The position numbers were made by a program, and so were the translations under genes. Shown one piece after another: positions 37,941 to 46,768 of a stretch of DNA of 64,000 nucleotides (its first letter is position 1; each line of letters starts with the position of its first letter). Under the pieces are notes generated by a model that did no database searches, had not been told where the DNA came from, and was given only the letters and a program-made list of their open reading frames with translations. Source of the DNA: Buchnera aphidicola (Thelaxes suberi). GTDB lineage: Bacteria; Pseudomonadota; Gammaproteobacteria; Enterobacterales; Enterobacteriaceae. Location of the stretch: the NCBI RefSeq assembly GCF_964059005.1, contig NZ_OZ060389.1, positions 62,001-126,000 of the forward strand. The letters run 5' to 3'.

Positions 37941-39347
37941 ATGTTAAAACAGCATATTGGCGTTATTGGTATGGGAGTAATGGGATATAATTTAGCTTTA
38001 AATATGGAAAAAAATAATTTTTTAGTTGCTATCTTTAATCGTTCAGAAAAAAAAATGAAAGAAATTCAACAAATAAATCAAGGAAAAAACTTATTACCTT
38101 GTTTTTCAATTAAAGATTTTGTTAATTCTTTGGAATTGCCTAGAAAAATTTTGTTGATGGTTAAAGCTGGTCGTTCAATTGATGATGTTATCCTTTCTTT
38201 AATCCCTTTTTTAGATAAAAATGATATAATAATTGATGGAGGTAATAGTTTTTATAAAGATACTATTCGAAGGGAAAAAGAATTATATCAACAAGGAATA
38301 TATTTTATTGGTGCAGGTATTTCAGGAGGCGAAGAAGGGGCATTAAATGGACCTTGTATAATGCCTGGAGGTAATACAAAATCTTATAAATATGTAAAAA
38401 AAATTTTTGAAAAAATTTCTGCAAAAGTTGGTAAGGATGCATGTGTTGACTATATTGGACCGAATGGATCTGGTCATTATGTAAAAATGATACATAATGG
38501 TATTGAATATGGGGATATGCAATTAATAGCAGAATCTTATACCTTATTAAAAGAATTAATAGGTCTTAATAATGAAGAAATTTCTAATATTTTTTGCGAA
38601 TGGAATCAAGGAGAATTAAAAAGTTATTTAATTGAAATTACTTCATTAATTATTAAAAAAAAAATGAATAATGATAAATATTTATTAGATCTAATATTGG
38701 ATGTAGCGGAAAACAAAGGAACTGGTAAATGGGTAGTGCAGGAAGCATTAAATTTAGGTGAGTCATTAACTTTAATTGCATCATCAGTTTTTTCAAGATA
38801 TTTATCTAATATAAAATCACAGCGCTTAATTGCTAGTACGGTATTAAAAGCCCCTCAAAATAATTATATTAATTCTAATAAAAAAGATATAATTGAAAAA
38901 ATTAGGCAATCGTTATATTTAGGCAAAATTATATCTTATGCTCAAGGATTTTCTCAATTAAAAAGAGCATCAGAAAAATATTCTTGGAATTTAAATTTTG
39001 GAAGTATATCTAATATTTTTCGTTCAGGATGTATTATTAGAGCTAATTTTTTAGAAAAAATTAATGAAGCATACCTGAATGATAATAGTTTATCTAATTT
39101 ATTATTATCCGATTATTTTACGAATATTGCAAATACATACCATAACGCTTTACGTGATATAATATCACTATCAGTAAAACATGGGATAAGTATACCTACT
39201 TTTTTTTCTGCTATGTCTTATTATGATGGATATCGAACTTCTTTATCTAATGCAAATTTAATTCAAGCACAACGTGATTTTTTCGGAGCTCATACTTATA
39301 AAAGAATCGATAAAAAAGGAGTTTTTCATACTAATTGGATTGAATAA
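37941..39347 (+). CDS. gnd: 6-phosphogluconate dehydrogenase
   Basis: Oxidative decarboxylation of 6-phosphogluconate to ribulose-5-phosphate with NADPH formation. 468 aa, the same as E. coli. The Rossmann motif GVIGMGVMGYNLALN is at the N-terminus, the FNRS loop follows, and the catalytic lysine is in GSGHYVKMIHNGIEYGDMQ. It lies near the his operon, as in E. coli, and feeds ribose phosphate to it. Confidence 0.98.
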   Translation: MLKQHIGVIGMGVMGYNLALNMEKNNFLVAIFNRSEKKMKEIQQINQGKNLLPCFSIKDFVNSLELPRKILLMVKAGRSIDDVILSLIPFLDKNDIIIDGGNSFYKDTIRREKELYQQGIYFIGAGISGGEEGALNGPCIMPGGNTKSYKYVKKIFEKISAKVGKDACVDYIGPNGSGHYVKMIHNGIEYGDMQLIAESYTLLKELIGLNNEEISNIFCEWNQGELKSYLIEITSLIIKKKMNNDKYLLDLILDVAENKGTGKWVVQEALNLGESLTLIASSVFSRYLSNIKSQRLIASTVLKAPQNNYINSNKKDIIEKIRQSLYLGKIISYAQGFSQLKRASEKYSWNLNFGSISNIFRSGCIIRANFLEKINEAYLNDNSLSNLLLSDYFTNIANTYHNALRDIISLSVKHGISIPTFFSAMSYYDGYRTSLSNANLIQAQRDFFGAHTYKRIDKKGVFHTNWIE

Positions 39348-39440
39348 AAATTTATTTTTTTTTTTTAATAATTATTTTGAGAATATTACGACTATTAATA
39401 TTTATTAATTATTTTAACACATAAAATAAATGTTTTATTG

Positions 39441-39472
39441 TTCCAGAATAGTATAAGAATATTATTCTGGAA
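39441..39472 (+). terminator. Hairpin downstream of gnd
   Basis: Perfect 10-bp inverted repeat TTCCAGAATA / TATTCTGGAA with a 12-base loop, about 95 bases after the gnd stop and followed by AATAAATTTTGTT. Probably the gnd terminator. Confidence 0.55.
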
Positions 39473-39496
39473 ATAAATTTTGTTATGATTAATTAG

Positions 39497-39538
39497 TTAA
39501 ATTAATTAATTAAAATTGTTTTTAATTAATTAATTTAA
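39497..39538. repeat. 19-bp perfect inverted repeat in the gnd-metG gap
   Basis: TTAAATTAATTAATTAAAA (39497-39515), loop TTGT, then the exact reverse complement (39520-39538). All pairs are A-T. It is the longest perfect hairpin I noticed and lies 24 bases after the previous hairpin, in the gap where dcd stands in some other Buchnera. It may be a second terminator or a mutation-generated quasipalindrome. Confidence 0.7.
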
Positions 39539-39625
39539 GTTGTCATTTGAAACTGAAATATCTTTTTATAAATAATAAATATTCATTATTTATTTTATAT
39601 TATCTCAAGGACGTATTTTAAATTT

Positions 39626-41275
39626 ATGAATAACAAAAATACATTAGTTACTTGTGCTTTCCCTTATTCTAATGGCTCTATTCACCTTGGTCATTTATTA
39701 GAACATATTCAAGCGGATATTTGGGTGCGTTATAAACGTATGAAGGGAGAAAAAGTTTTTTTTATTTGCGCAGATGATGCTCATGGTACAGCGATTATGA
39801 TTCGAGCAAAAAAAGAAAATATTACTCCAGAAACTTTGATTAACAATACATTATTAGAGCATAAAAATGATTTTTTAAACTTTAACGTTGTTCATGATAA
39901 TTATTATTCTACTCATACAGAAGAAAATTTTTTTTTCGTAAAAAACATATTTAGTATTTTAAAGAAAAAAAAATTTTTAAAAAAAGAATTTATATACCAA
40001 TATTATGATATACAAGAAAATATTTTTTTACCTGATAGATTTATAAAAGGAGAATGTCCTTATTGTCATGCAAAAAAACAGTATGGGGATAATTGTGAAA
40101 ATTGTGGATCTACGTATTTATCTACGGATTTGATACAGCCTAAATCTGTTTTGTCAAATACTACACCTTTATTAAAACAGTCGCAACATTTATTTTTTGA
40201 TTTACCTCAATTTGAACAATTTTTAAAAAAATGGATTTGTTCTGGAGTTCTCCAAAAAACAGTTTTTAATAAAATTAAAGAATGGTTTAATAAAGGATTA
40301 AAGCCGTGGAATATTTCACGAGACCAACCTTATTTTGGTTTTAAAATTCCTGATTTTCCAGGAAAATATTTTTATGTTTGGATTGATGCCCCTATTGGTT
40401 ATATTAGTACTTTTAAAAATTTATGTAATAAAAGTAAAAATATTAATTTTAATGATTTTTGGAAAATAAATTCACCTCACCAGTTATTTCATTTTATTGG
40501 AAAAGATATTATTTATTTTCATAGTTTATTTTGGCCTGCTATTTTAGAAGCAGCTGAATTAAGAAAACCAACGGGAATATTTGCTCACGGTTACTTAACT
40601 GTAAATAATAAAAAGATATCTAAATCAAAAGGACCTATTATTTTAGCAAAAAATTGGATAAAATTTTTAGATTCAGATAGTTTACGGTACTACTATGCTA
40701 GTAGATTATCTTCTAAAGTTGAAGATATTGAAATGAATTTAGAAAGTTTTCATGAGAAAATTAATGCTGATATTGTAAACAAAGTAATTAATCTAGCTTC
40801 TAGAAGTGCAAAATTTATTAATTTATATTTTAATGGAATATTATCAGATAAATTAATAGATAAGGATGTTTATAATTTGTTTTTAAAAAGTTCTTTAATT
40901 ATTGAAGTGCATTTTGAGAAAAGAGATTTTAGTTTAGCGGTTAAAGAGATTATAAAAATGTCAGGTATAGCTAATCAGTATATTAATCAAAAACAACCAT
41001 GGAAAATATTACAAAATAATAATGGTTTACATAATAGTTATATACAACAAGTTTGTTCAGTATCAATTAATTTTTTTAAAATTATTATGACTTGGTTAAA
41101 GCCTATTATGCCTAATTTAGCACAAAATAGTGAAAAATTTTTAAATATAAAATTAAATTGGACGAATATTGGTACACCATTATTAAATCATAAGATTAAT
41201 AAATTTAAAAAATTGTATACACGTATTGAAAAAAAACAAATTGATTCGCTATTAAGTATATGTAATTTAAGTTAA
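39626..41275 (+). CDS. metG: Methionyl-tRNA synthetase, C-terminally short
   Basis: Charges tRNA-Met. 549 aa against 677 in E. coli. The HIGH motif is HLGH at 20-23, the zinc knuckle is CPYCHAKKQYGDNCENCG, the KMSKS motif is KKISKSKG near 332, and the anticodon-binding helical domain continues to the end (NQYINQKQPWKI). The C-terminal dimerisation domain of the E. coli enzyme is absent; E. coli enzyme trimmed at about residue 550 is an active monomer, so this gene should work. Confidence 0.97.
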   Translation: MNNKNTLVTCAFPYSNGSIHLGHLLEHIQADIWVRYKRMKGEKVFFICADDAHGTAIMIRAKKENITPETLINNTLLEHKNDFLNFNVVHDNYYSTHTEENFFFVKNIFSILKKKKFLKKEFIYQYYDIQENIFLPDRFIKGECPYCHAKKQYGDNCENCGSTYLSTDLIQPKSVLSNTTPLLKQSQHLFFDLPQFEQFLKKWICSGVLQKTVFNKIKEWFNKGLKPWNISRDQPYFGFKIPDFPGKYFYVWIDAPIGYISTFKNLCNKSKNINFNDFWKINSPHQLFHFIGKDIIYFHSLFWPAILEAAELRKPTGIFAHGYLTVNNKKISKSKGPIILAKNWIKFLDSDSLRYYYASRLSSKVEDIEMNLESFHEKINADIVNKVINLASRSAKFINLYFNGILSDKLIDKDVYNLFLKSSLIIEVHFEKRDFSLAVKEIIKMSGIANQYINQKQPWKILQNNNGLHNSYIQQVCSVSINFFKIIMTWLKPIMPNLAQNSEKFLNIKLNWTNIGTPLLNHKINKFKKLYTRIEKKQIDSLLSICNLS

Positions 41276-41299
41276 ATGTATAATAAATAGTATTTAATT

Positions 41300-42649
41300 T
41301 TAGTAATCAATTTTATTAAACCAAATTATTTTCCATTTTTTATGTATTGATTGATTATTTATATAATAAGTATCAAAAAATAAACCAATTGCTCCAACAA
41401 ATTGATTATTATAAAATAACAATGGAATATTATTTCTTTTCCAAGGTGGAATGTGCATTGATTGCCATATTTTTTTTATTGTAGTAGCAAAAGATCTACC
41501 TGGTTGTAAAATTTTACCTGTATAATGAAAACGAATAGTAACTTTTTCATTATAATTTGGTTGATTAATAGCATTAATGGCGTTTTTATTAATTTTATTC
41601 TGACAAATATAACCTATTTTTAGAGGTAGTTTTATTGGTTTAAATGGTCGATTCCATTTAATGATGATACTTTTTGTATCTGGTTCTTTTTTAAAAAAAT
41701 AAATATTATTTTTGTATTTTTTTATTTGAAAGTTTTGAAAATTCATTATAGGGTTAATTTTTTTTTTATTTTGAATTACTTCGTAATATAATTTAGATAA
41801 AATGTTATAGGAAGGCATTCTTTTTACATGTAAAAAAAACCATTTTCTTAGAATGAGAAAATGTATTTCTTGGTTATATTTTATAATAAAGTTGATATTT
41901 AATGAATAGTCTGTATTAATATATTTTTTATATATTTTTTTTATGAAGTATTCAATTACTTGCACACTGGTGGTGCATAGTTTTGATGTGATATAGCATT
42001 TTTGTATAAATTCAGGCCATCTTTTTTCCATTTTAGGAATAATTATATGTCTAATATAATTTCTGTCATAATGTAAATCATGATTAGATAAATCTGTTAT
42101 CCATTTTATTTTTTTTTTAATAGCAAATGAATGTAATAGTGATCTAGGAATTTTTAATAAGGGTCGTATAATAATTGTGTTTAATATTGAACTATATTCT
42201 TTTATTGCAGATAGTCCATTAATGCCACTTCCTCTTTTTAGGGCTAGTAAAAAAGTTTCGCATTGGTCATTCAAATGATGAGCTGTAATTATTATTTCTT
42301 TAGGTTTTAATATTTTTTTTATTATTTTTAGTCTTTCGTTTCTTGCTATTGCTTCAGTATTGGATTTAATTGGAATTTTTTTTTTTATTTTTTTTGTAAT
42401 TAATTTTATGTTGTATTGTTTGCATTCAATTTTGCAGTGTTGACTCCATAAATCAGCATGTTGGTTGATTTTATGATTAACGTGTAATACTCTTAATGAT
42501 TTTAATAAATTTTTATATTTATTGTGAATAAATACTAATTGATGCAATAATACACTGGAATCTAGTCCTCCGCTATACATTAGCAAAAAAGATTGGTGAG
42601 TTAATCGATATTTAATTAAATTATTAATAATAATTTCATCTAATTTCAT
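41300..42649 (-). CDS. tilS: tRNA(Ile)-lysidine synthase
   Basis: ATP enzyme that converts C34 of tRNA-Ile2 to lysidine so that it reads AUA, a frequent codon in this genome. 449 aa (E. coli 432). The PP-loop SGGLDSSVLLH is at 26-36; AHHLNDQCETFLLALKRGSG and NHDLHYDRNYIRH are conserved, and the C-terminal substrate-binding domain (RSFATTIKKIWQSMHIPPWKRNNIPLL) is recognisable. It is convergent with metG. Confidence 0.96.
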   Translation of the reverse strand: MKLDEIIINNLIKYRLTHQSFLLMYSGGLDSSVLLHQLVFIHNKYKNLLKSLRVLHVNHKINQHADLWSQHCKIECKQYNIKLITKKIKKKIPIKSNTEAIARNERLKIIKKILKPKEIIITAHHLNDQCETFLLALKRGSGINGLSAIKEYSSILNTIIIRPLLKIPRSLLHSFAIKKKIKWITDLSNHDLHYDRNYIRHIIIPKMEKRWPEFIQKCYITSKLCTTSVQVIEYFIKKIYKKYINTDYSLNINFIIKYNQEIHFLILRKWFFLHVKRMPSYNILSKLYYEVIQNKKKINPIMNFQNFQIKKYKNNIYFFKKEPDTKSIIIKWNRPFKPIKLPLKIGYICQNKINKNAINAINQPNYNEKVTIRFHYTGKILQPGRSFATTIKKIWQSMHIPPWKRNNIPLLFYNNQFVGAIGLFFDTYYINNQSIHKKWKIIWFNKIDY

Positions 42650-42731
42650 ATATTAATATATAATTATATTTATTTATACCTGATTATACATTGAAAATAA
42701 TTTTTTGTTAAAATAGAATTATTGATTATTT

Positions 42732-42805
42732 TACGTCCGATCGGATTTGAACCGATGACTTTCACCATGTCATGATGACACTCTAACCATCTGAGCTACG
42801 GACGT
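42732..42805 (-). tRNA. tRNA-Val (anticodon GAC)
   Basis: The reverse complement folds fully: acceptor ACGTCCG/CGGACGT, anticodon stem TCATC/GGTGA, loop ATGACAT with anticodon GAC, T stem ATCGG/CCGAT with loop TTCAAAT. It is 74 nt with no encoded CCA and is closest to E. coli valW. Compared with valW, position 32 is A rather than T, so A32 could pair with U38. It lies between tilS (minus) and ribE (plus). Confidence 0.95.
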
Positions 42806-42955
42806 AATTAAATTTAATATTATAAGTTTATTTAAAATAAAATACAATATAAATTTTATTAATTTATAGCAACAAAAGATTATCGTTTTTTTTAAATAAA
42901 AAATTGTTTTAAAATAATTATTTGATAAATATTTTTTGTTATTGTAAGGAAAAAA

Positions 42956-43561
42956 ATGTTTACTGGGATAGTATTAGGAGTTGGAAAAGTTATCAAAATT
43001 GTAAAACAAAAAAATTTTTTTTGTATTACAATAAAATTAAATAACAATTTATTATCTAATTTACGAATAGGTGATTCTATATCAAATAATGGATGTTGTT
43101 TGACAGTAACGTCCATTTATGATCAAAATGTTACGTTTGATATAATTGAAGAAACTTTAAATACCACTAACTTAAAATATTTAAGAATTGATAGTCTAAT
43201 TAATATTGAACGAGCTTTGAAAATCAATGACGAATTAGGTGGACATTTAGTTTCTGGTCATGTTTCTGGAACAGTAGTAGTCTCTAAATTAATTCATAAA
43301 AGTAAAAATATGGAATTATGGTTGCAGTTAAAAGATGTACATTTAATAAAGTATATTTTTGAAAAAGGTTTTATTTGTATTAATGGAGTAAGCTTGACAA
43401 TAAATAGAGTAGTAAATAATTTTTTTTCTGTTTTTTTAATTCCAGCAACTATAAAAAATACAAATTTTATTGTAGTTAAGGAAAAAGATATTTTAAATAT
43501 TGAAATTGATCATATGACTCAAATAATAGTAGATACAGTTAATAAAAAAATTCGAAAATAG
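42956..43561 (+). CDS. ribE: Riboflavin synthase (alpha subunit)
   Basis: Dismutates two 6,7-dimethyl-8-ribityllumazine molecules to riboflavin (called ribC in E. coli nomenclature). 201 aa (E. coli 213). Two lumazine-binding repeats: MFTGIVLGVGKV with SNNGCCLTVT in the first, and HLVSGHVSGT with INGVSLTIN in the second (from about 95). TAAGGAAAA precedes the ATG. Riboflavin is a vitamin probably supplied to the host. No FMN riboswitch is visible. Confidence 0.97.
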   Translation: MFTGIVLGVGKVIKIVKQKNFFCITIKLNNNLLSNLRIGDSISNNGCCLTVTSIYDQNVTFDIIEETLNTTNLKYLRIDSLINIERALKINDELGGHLVSGHVSGTVVVSKLIHKSKNMELWLQLKDVHLIKYIFEKGFICINGVSLTINRVVNNFFSVFLIPATIKNTNFIVVKEKDILNIEIDHMTQIIVDTVNKKIRK

Positions 43562-43734
43562 CGTATTTTATTTATATATTAATTTATTTCAAATTAAATA
43601 TTTTTCAATAAATAATTAATAATCATTATGTATTGTAAAAATGTTATATACAAATACATATTCTATATAAAAATATTTTTAAAATATAAAAATATTTCAA
43701 ATATAAATTTTTAATTAATAAATGAATACTAAAT

Positions 43735-44379
43735 ATGATTATGAATCAAACTATACGTTATAAAATTTTAGAATTATTTATGTTACATTATCCGAAACCT
43801 TATATGGAATTATCTTTTAATTCCGCTTTTGAATTATTAATTTCTGTTATTCTTTCTGCGAAATCAACTGATAAGTCTGTTAATAAAGCTACTTCATTAT
43901 TGTATTCTATTGCTAATACTCCTTTTACAATGTTGAAATTAGGGTTATATCGATTAAATAAAATAATAAATGTTATTGGTTTACATAATAAAAAGTCAAT
44001 TTATATAATTCAAACGTGTAAAATATTAGTACATAATTATCAGGGTAAAGTTCCAGATAATAGAATTGATTTAGAAAAATTACCTGGAGTTGGAAGAAAA
44101 ACAGCAAGTATTATTTTGAACACTATTTTTCATCAACCTGTTATTGCTGTTGATACACATGTATTTAGAATATGTAATAGAACGAGTTTTGCAATAGGTA
44201 AAAATGTAAAAGAAGTAGAAAGTAAATTAACTAAATTAGTTCCGATATATTTTAAATACAACTTGCATAATTGGTTTGTATTACATGGAAGATATATATG
44301 TACTGCAAGGAATCCAAATTGTAATAAATGTTTTATTAATCATTTGTGTTGTTTTCATTTAATTAATAAATTGAAATAA
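43735..44379 (+). CDS. nth: Endonuclease III
   Basis: Base-excision repair glycosylase/AP lyase for oxidised pyrimidines. 214 aa (E. coli 211). Catalytic Lys122 is in LPGVGRKTA and Asp140 in VDTHVFRICNRT. The 4Fe-4S cluster cysteines C-x6-C-x2-C-x5-C are intact near the C-terminus. Start may be 43735 or 43741 (MNQTIRYK); neither has a strong Shine-Dalgarno box. The rnf genes that precede nth in E. coli are absent. Confidence 0.96.
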   Translation: MIMNQTIRYKILELFMLHYPKPYMELSFNSAFELLISVILSAKSTDKSVNKATSLLYSIANTPFTMLKLGLYRLNKIINVIGLHNKKSIYIIQTCKILVHNYQGKVPDNRIDLEKLPGVGRKTASIILNTIFHQPVIAVDTHVFRICNRTSFAIGKNVKEVESKLTKLVPIYFKYNLHNWFVLHGRYICTARNPNCNKCFINHLCCFHLINKLK

Positions 44380-44424
44380 AAATAATTTTTATATTATCAT
44401 TAATATTTTAATTGGATTTTAATT

Positions 44425-46665
44425 GTGTATATTATTGAAGTTGTAGTACCTATACGTTTTAAAAACAATTTTTATTATTTATATAACATTAAAAATTCTA
44501 TTCCAAAAATTGGTGTACGAGTGAAAGTACCTTTTAGAAAACATTTTTTAATTGGTATAATTTTAAATTATTGGTCAAGAAAAAAGTATAATAGTTTTTT
44601 TATAAAAAAATATAATTTAAGAGATGTATCAACATTGATAGACAATGATTCATTGTATGGTATTAATTTATGGAATTTAATGAAATGGTATTCTTGTTAT
44701 GCAAAATTAGATTTTAGGAAAATAGTATTAGATATATTACCTAGTCATTTTATAAAAGATGTTTTCATTAAAAACAAAAAATATTTTTATTGGAATATTA
44801 CTGATGCAGGAAAAAAATATTTATATTTAAAAAATAAATTTGGAAAAAATCAACTTTATGCTTTATCAATATTAACGCAACAGAGTATTTATTATAAAGA
44901 ATTAAAATATTTTAAAATTAAAAATAGTGTATTGTTATCACTTGCTATGAAAGGATTGTGTAAATTAGATCATTGTAAAAATAATCAACATCGTCATGTT
45001 CATATTGTTTTAAAAAATTTTAAATATTTAGGTAAAAAATGTTTAAAATTTATAACAATGTTGTTACGTCAACAAGATTATTCAAAACCTTTTTATTTTA
45101 CTAATATTAATATTTTGCAAAAATTAGATTTTTATACTTTTTTGTTTTGTCATTATTTTAATAATGGATTAACAATTTTATTATTAGTTCCTTCAATAGA
45201 AACAAGTTTTGTATATAATTTAATTTCTTTATTTAGAAAAAATTATAATATTAACATAGAATTATATGATAATAAAATTAGCATCCAAAAGAAAATATCG
45301 GTATGGAATTATAGTAATTCATTAGGTCCAAAAATTATTATTGCTACAAAAATAGGAATATTTTTACCATTAAGATCTTTAGGATTAATAATCATTTACC
45401 AAGATTATAGTATGTTAAATAATCCTCTTCAAAATAAATTTATTTTTAATGAAGTTCAAGTTGCATTACAACGATCTAAACAAGAAAAAATTCCACTAAT
45501 TTTTACATCTTCTAGTTTGAGTTTATTCTGTAAAAAAAAAATATTAGATAGGTCATACAAACAAATCAAATTTAATTATTTATTAGAAAATAATTACAAT
45601 AAACAAAATAAAATTAATATACAAAATAATATTTTTGATTTTACTTACGGAAGATCTATAGGTATTTATTCTATTAATTTAATAAAAAAAATTAATTATC
45701 ATATCAATAATAAAAGTTCTGTTTTATTAATTTTAGAAGAAAAAAACAATTTTTTTAAGGTATTAAAATGTAATAATTGTTTACAATTTTTTAGGTGTAT
45801 TTATTGTAATCAATATTACAAATTTCATAATTACTATAATGAATTAATGTGTTGTTATTGTTTAAAAACAATTCATGTTCCTGAATATTGTAATTATTGC
45901 GGATTTTTTTCTTATTCTACTAGTTTTTTTGATATGCGGATAGCAAAAGAATACATGAATGAAGTTTTTCCTCATGTTCCAATAGTAGAGTTATCGAATA
46001 AAACTACTTTTACTAAAATGAAATATTTTTTTAATTCTGATTATTATTTACATTTTAATACATCTACTATTATTTTATCCTATGCTAATTATGCAAATAA
46101 ATATTTTATTAAAGATGTTTCTTTAATAGCATTTTTATCTATTGATAAATATTTGTATGCTAATAACTTTAGATCTTTAGAGCAATTTGGAAAATTATAT
46201 CAAAGTATTTTATTTTCTTTAGGTCATAATAATTTAAATTTAGAAGTTATAGTGCAATCATCAAAAACAAATAGCTTATTATTTGCTTTATTAGAAAAGG
46301 GATATGATTTTTTTTTAAAATTATTATTAAATTTTAGAAAAAAGTATAAGTTGCCTCCATTTACTTATCATATTGTTTTATGGTTTCATTCTAGTATTTT
46401 TCAAACGATTACTTTATTTATTACATATTTCAATGATTATTTTTATAATAATTTAATTGTTCTATTACCTCAATTAATTATAATAGGTCCTGATCCTATA
46501 AAAAAATTAAAATATAAAAATACTTATTATTCTAAAATTTTATTTTCTTATACTTCTTTACAAAGATTGCATTTTGTTTTAAATATTTTATATAAAAAAA
46601 TACAATCAAAAAAAATATTCGAAAAAATTATATTTTTATATGATATGCATCATAGCGATAATTAG
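44425..46665 (+). CDS. priA: Primosomal protein PriA with degenerate helicase domain
   Basis: PriA restarts replication at forks by loading the primosome. 746 aa (E. coli 732). The eight zinc cysteines keep the E. coli spacing exactly: C449, C452, C458, C461, C476, C479, C489, C492. The N-terminal 3'-end-binding domain is recognisable. The helicase motifs are not: the P-loop position reads NINILQKL at 227-234 (GVTGSGKT in E. coli), the DEEH position reads YQDY at 325-328, and the QVAGRAGRAG position reads SILFSLGHNN near 594. The start is GTG at 44425. Identity is sure; loss of ATPase is inferred from this alignment. Confidence 0.93.
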   Translation: MYIIEVVVPIRFKNNFYYLYNIKNSIPKIGVRVKVPFRKHFLIGIILNYWSRKKYNSFFIKKYNLRDVSTLIDNDSLYGINLWNLMKWYSCYAKLDFRKIVLDILPSHFIKDVFIKNKKYFYWNITDAGKKYLYLKNKFGKNQLYALSILTQQSIYYKELKYFKIKNSVLLSLAMKGLCKLDHCKNNQHRHVHIVLKNFKYLGKKCLKFITMLLRQQDYSKPFYFTNINILQKLDFYTFLFCHYFNNGLTILLLVPSIETSFVYNLISLFRKNYNINIELYDNKISIQKKISVWNYSNSLGPKIIIATKIGIFLPLRSLGLIIIYQDYSMLNNPLQNKFIFNEVQVALQRSKQEKIPLIFTSSSLSLFCKKKILDRSYKQIKFNYLLENNYNKQNKINIQNNIFDFTYGRSIGIYSINLIKKINYHINNKSSVLLILEEKNNFFKVLKCNNCLQFFRCIYCNQYYKFHNYYNELMCCYCLKTIHVPEYCNYCGFFSYSTSFFDMRIAKEYMNEVFPHVPIVELSNKTTFTKMKYFFNSDYYLHFNTSTIILSYANYANKYFIKDVSLIAFLSIDKYLYANNFRSLEQFGKLYQSILFSLGHNNLNLEVIVQSSKTNSLLFALLEKGYDFFLKLLLNFRKKYKLPPFTYHIVLWFHSSIFQTITLFITYFNDYFYNNLIVLLPQLIIIGPDPIKKLKYKNTYYSKILFSYTSLQRLHFVLNILYKKIQSKKIFEKIIFLYDMHHSDN

Positions 46666-46768
46666 TAAGTACTATTGTTTATCGTTAATTTATTTATTTA
46701 AAATATAAAATTATTTATATAAAAAAAGTGATTGTAATAACATATTTGTTATAAGGAAAATTTCTTAA

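Noticed and set aside
42732..42805. tRNA-Met or tRNA-Ile(CAU), from a CAT near the anticodon arm
   Set aside because: With the stem TCATC/GGTGA correctly paired, the anticodon is GAC, and the body matches E. coli valW.
42806..42955. FMN riboswitch before ribE
   Set aside because: None of the conserved G/C-rich RFN blocks are present in this short AT-rich leader.
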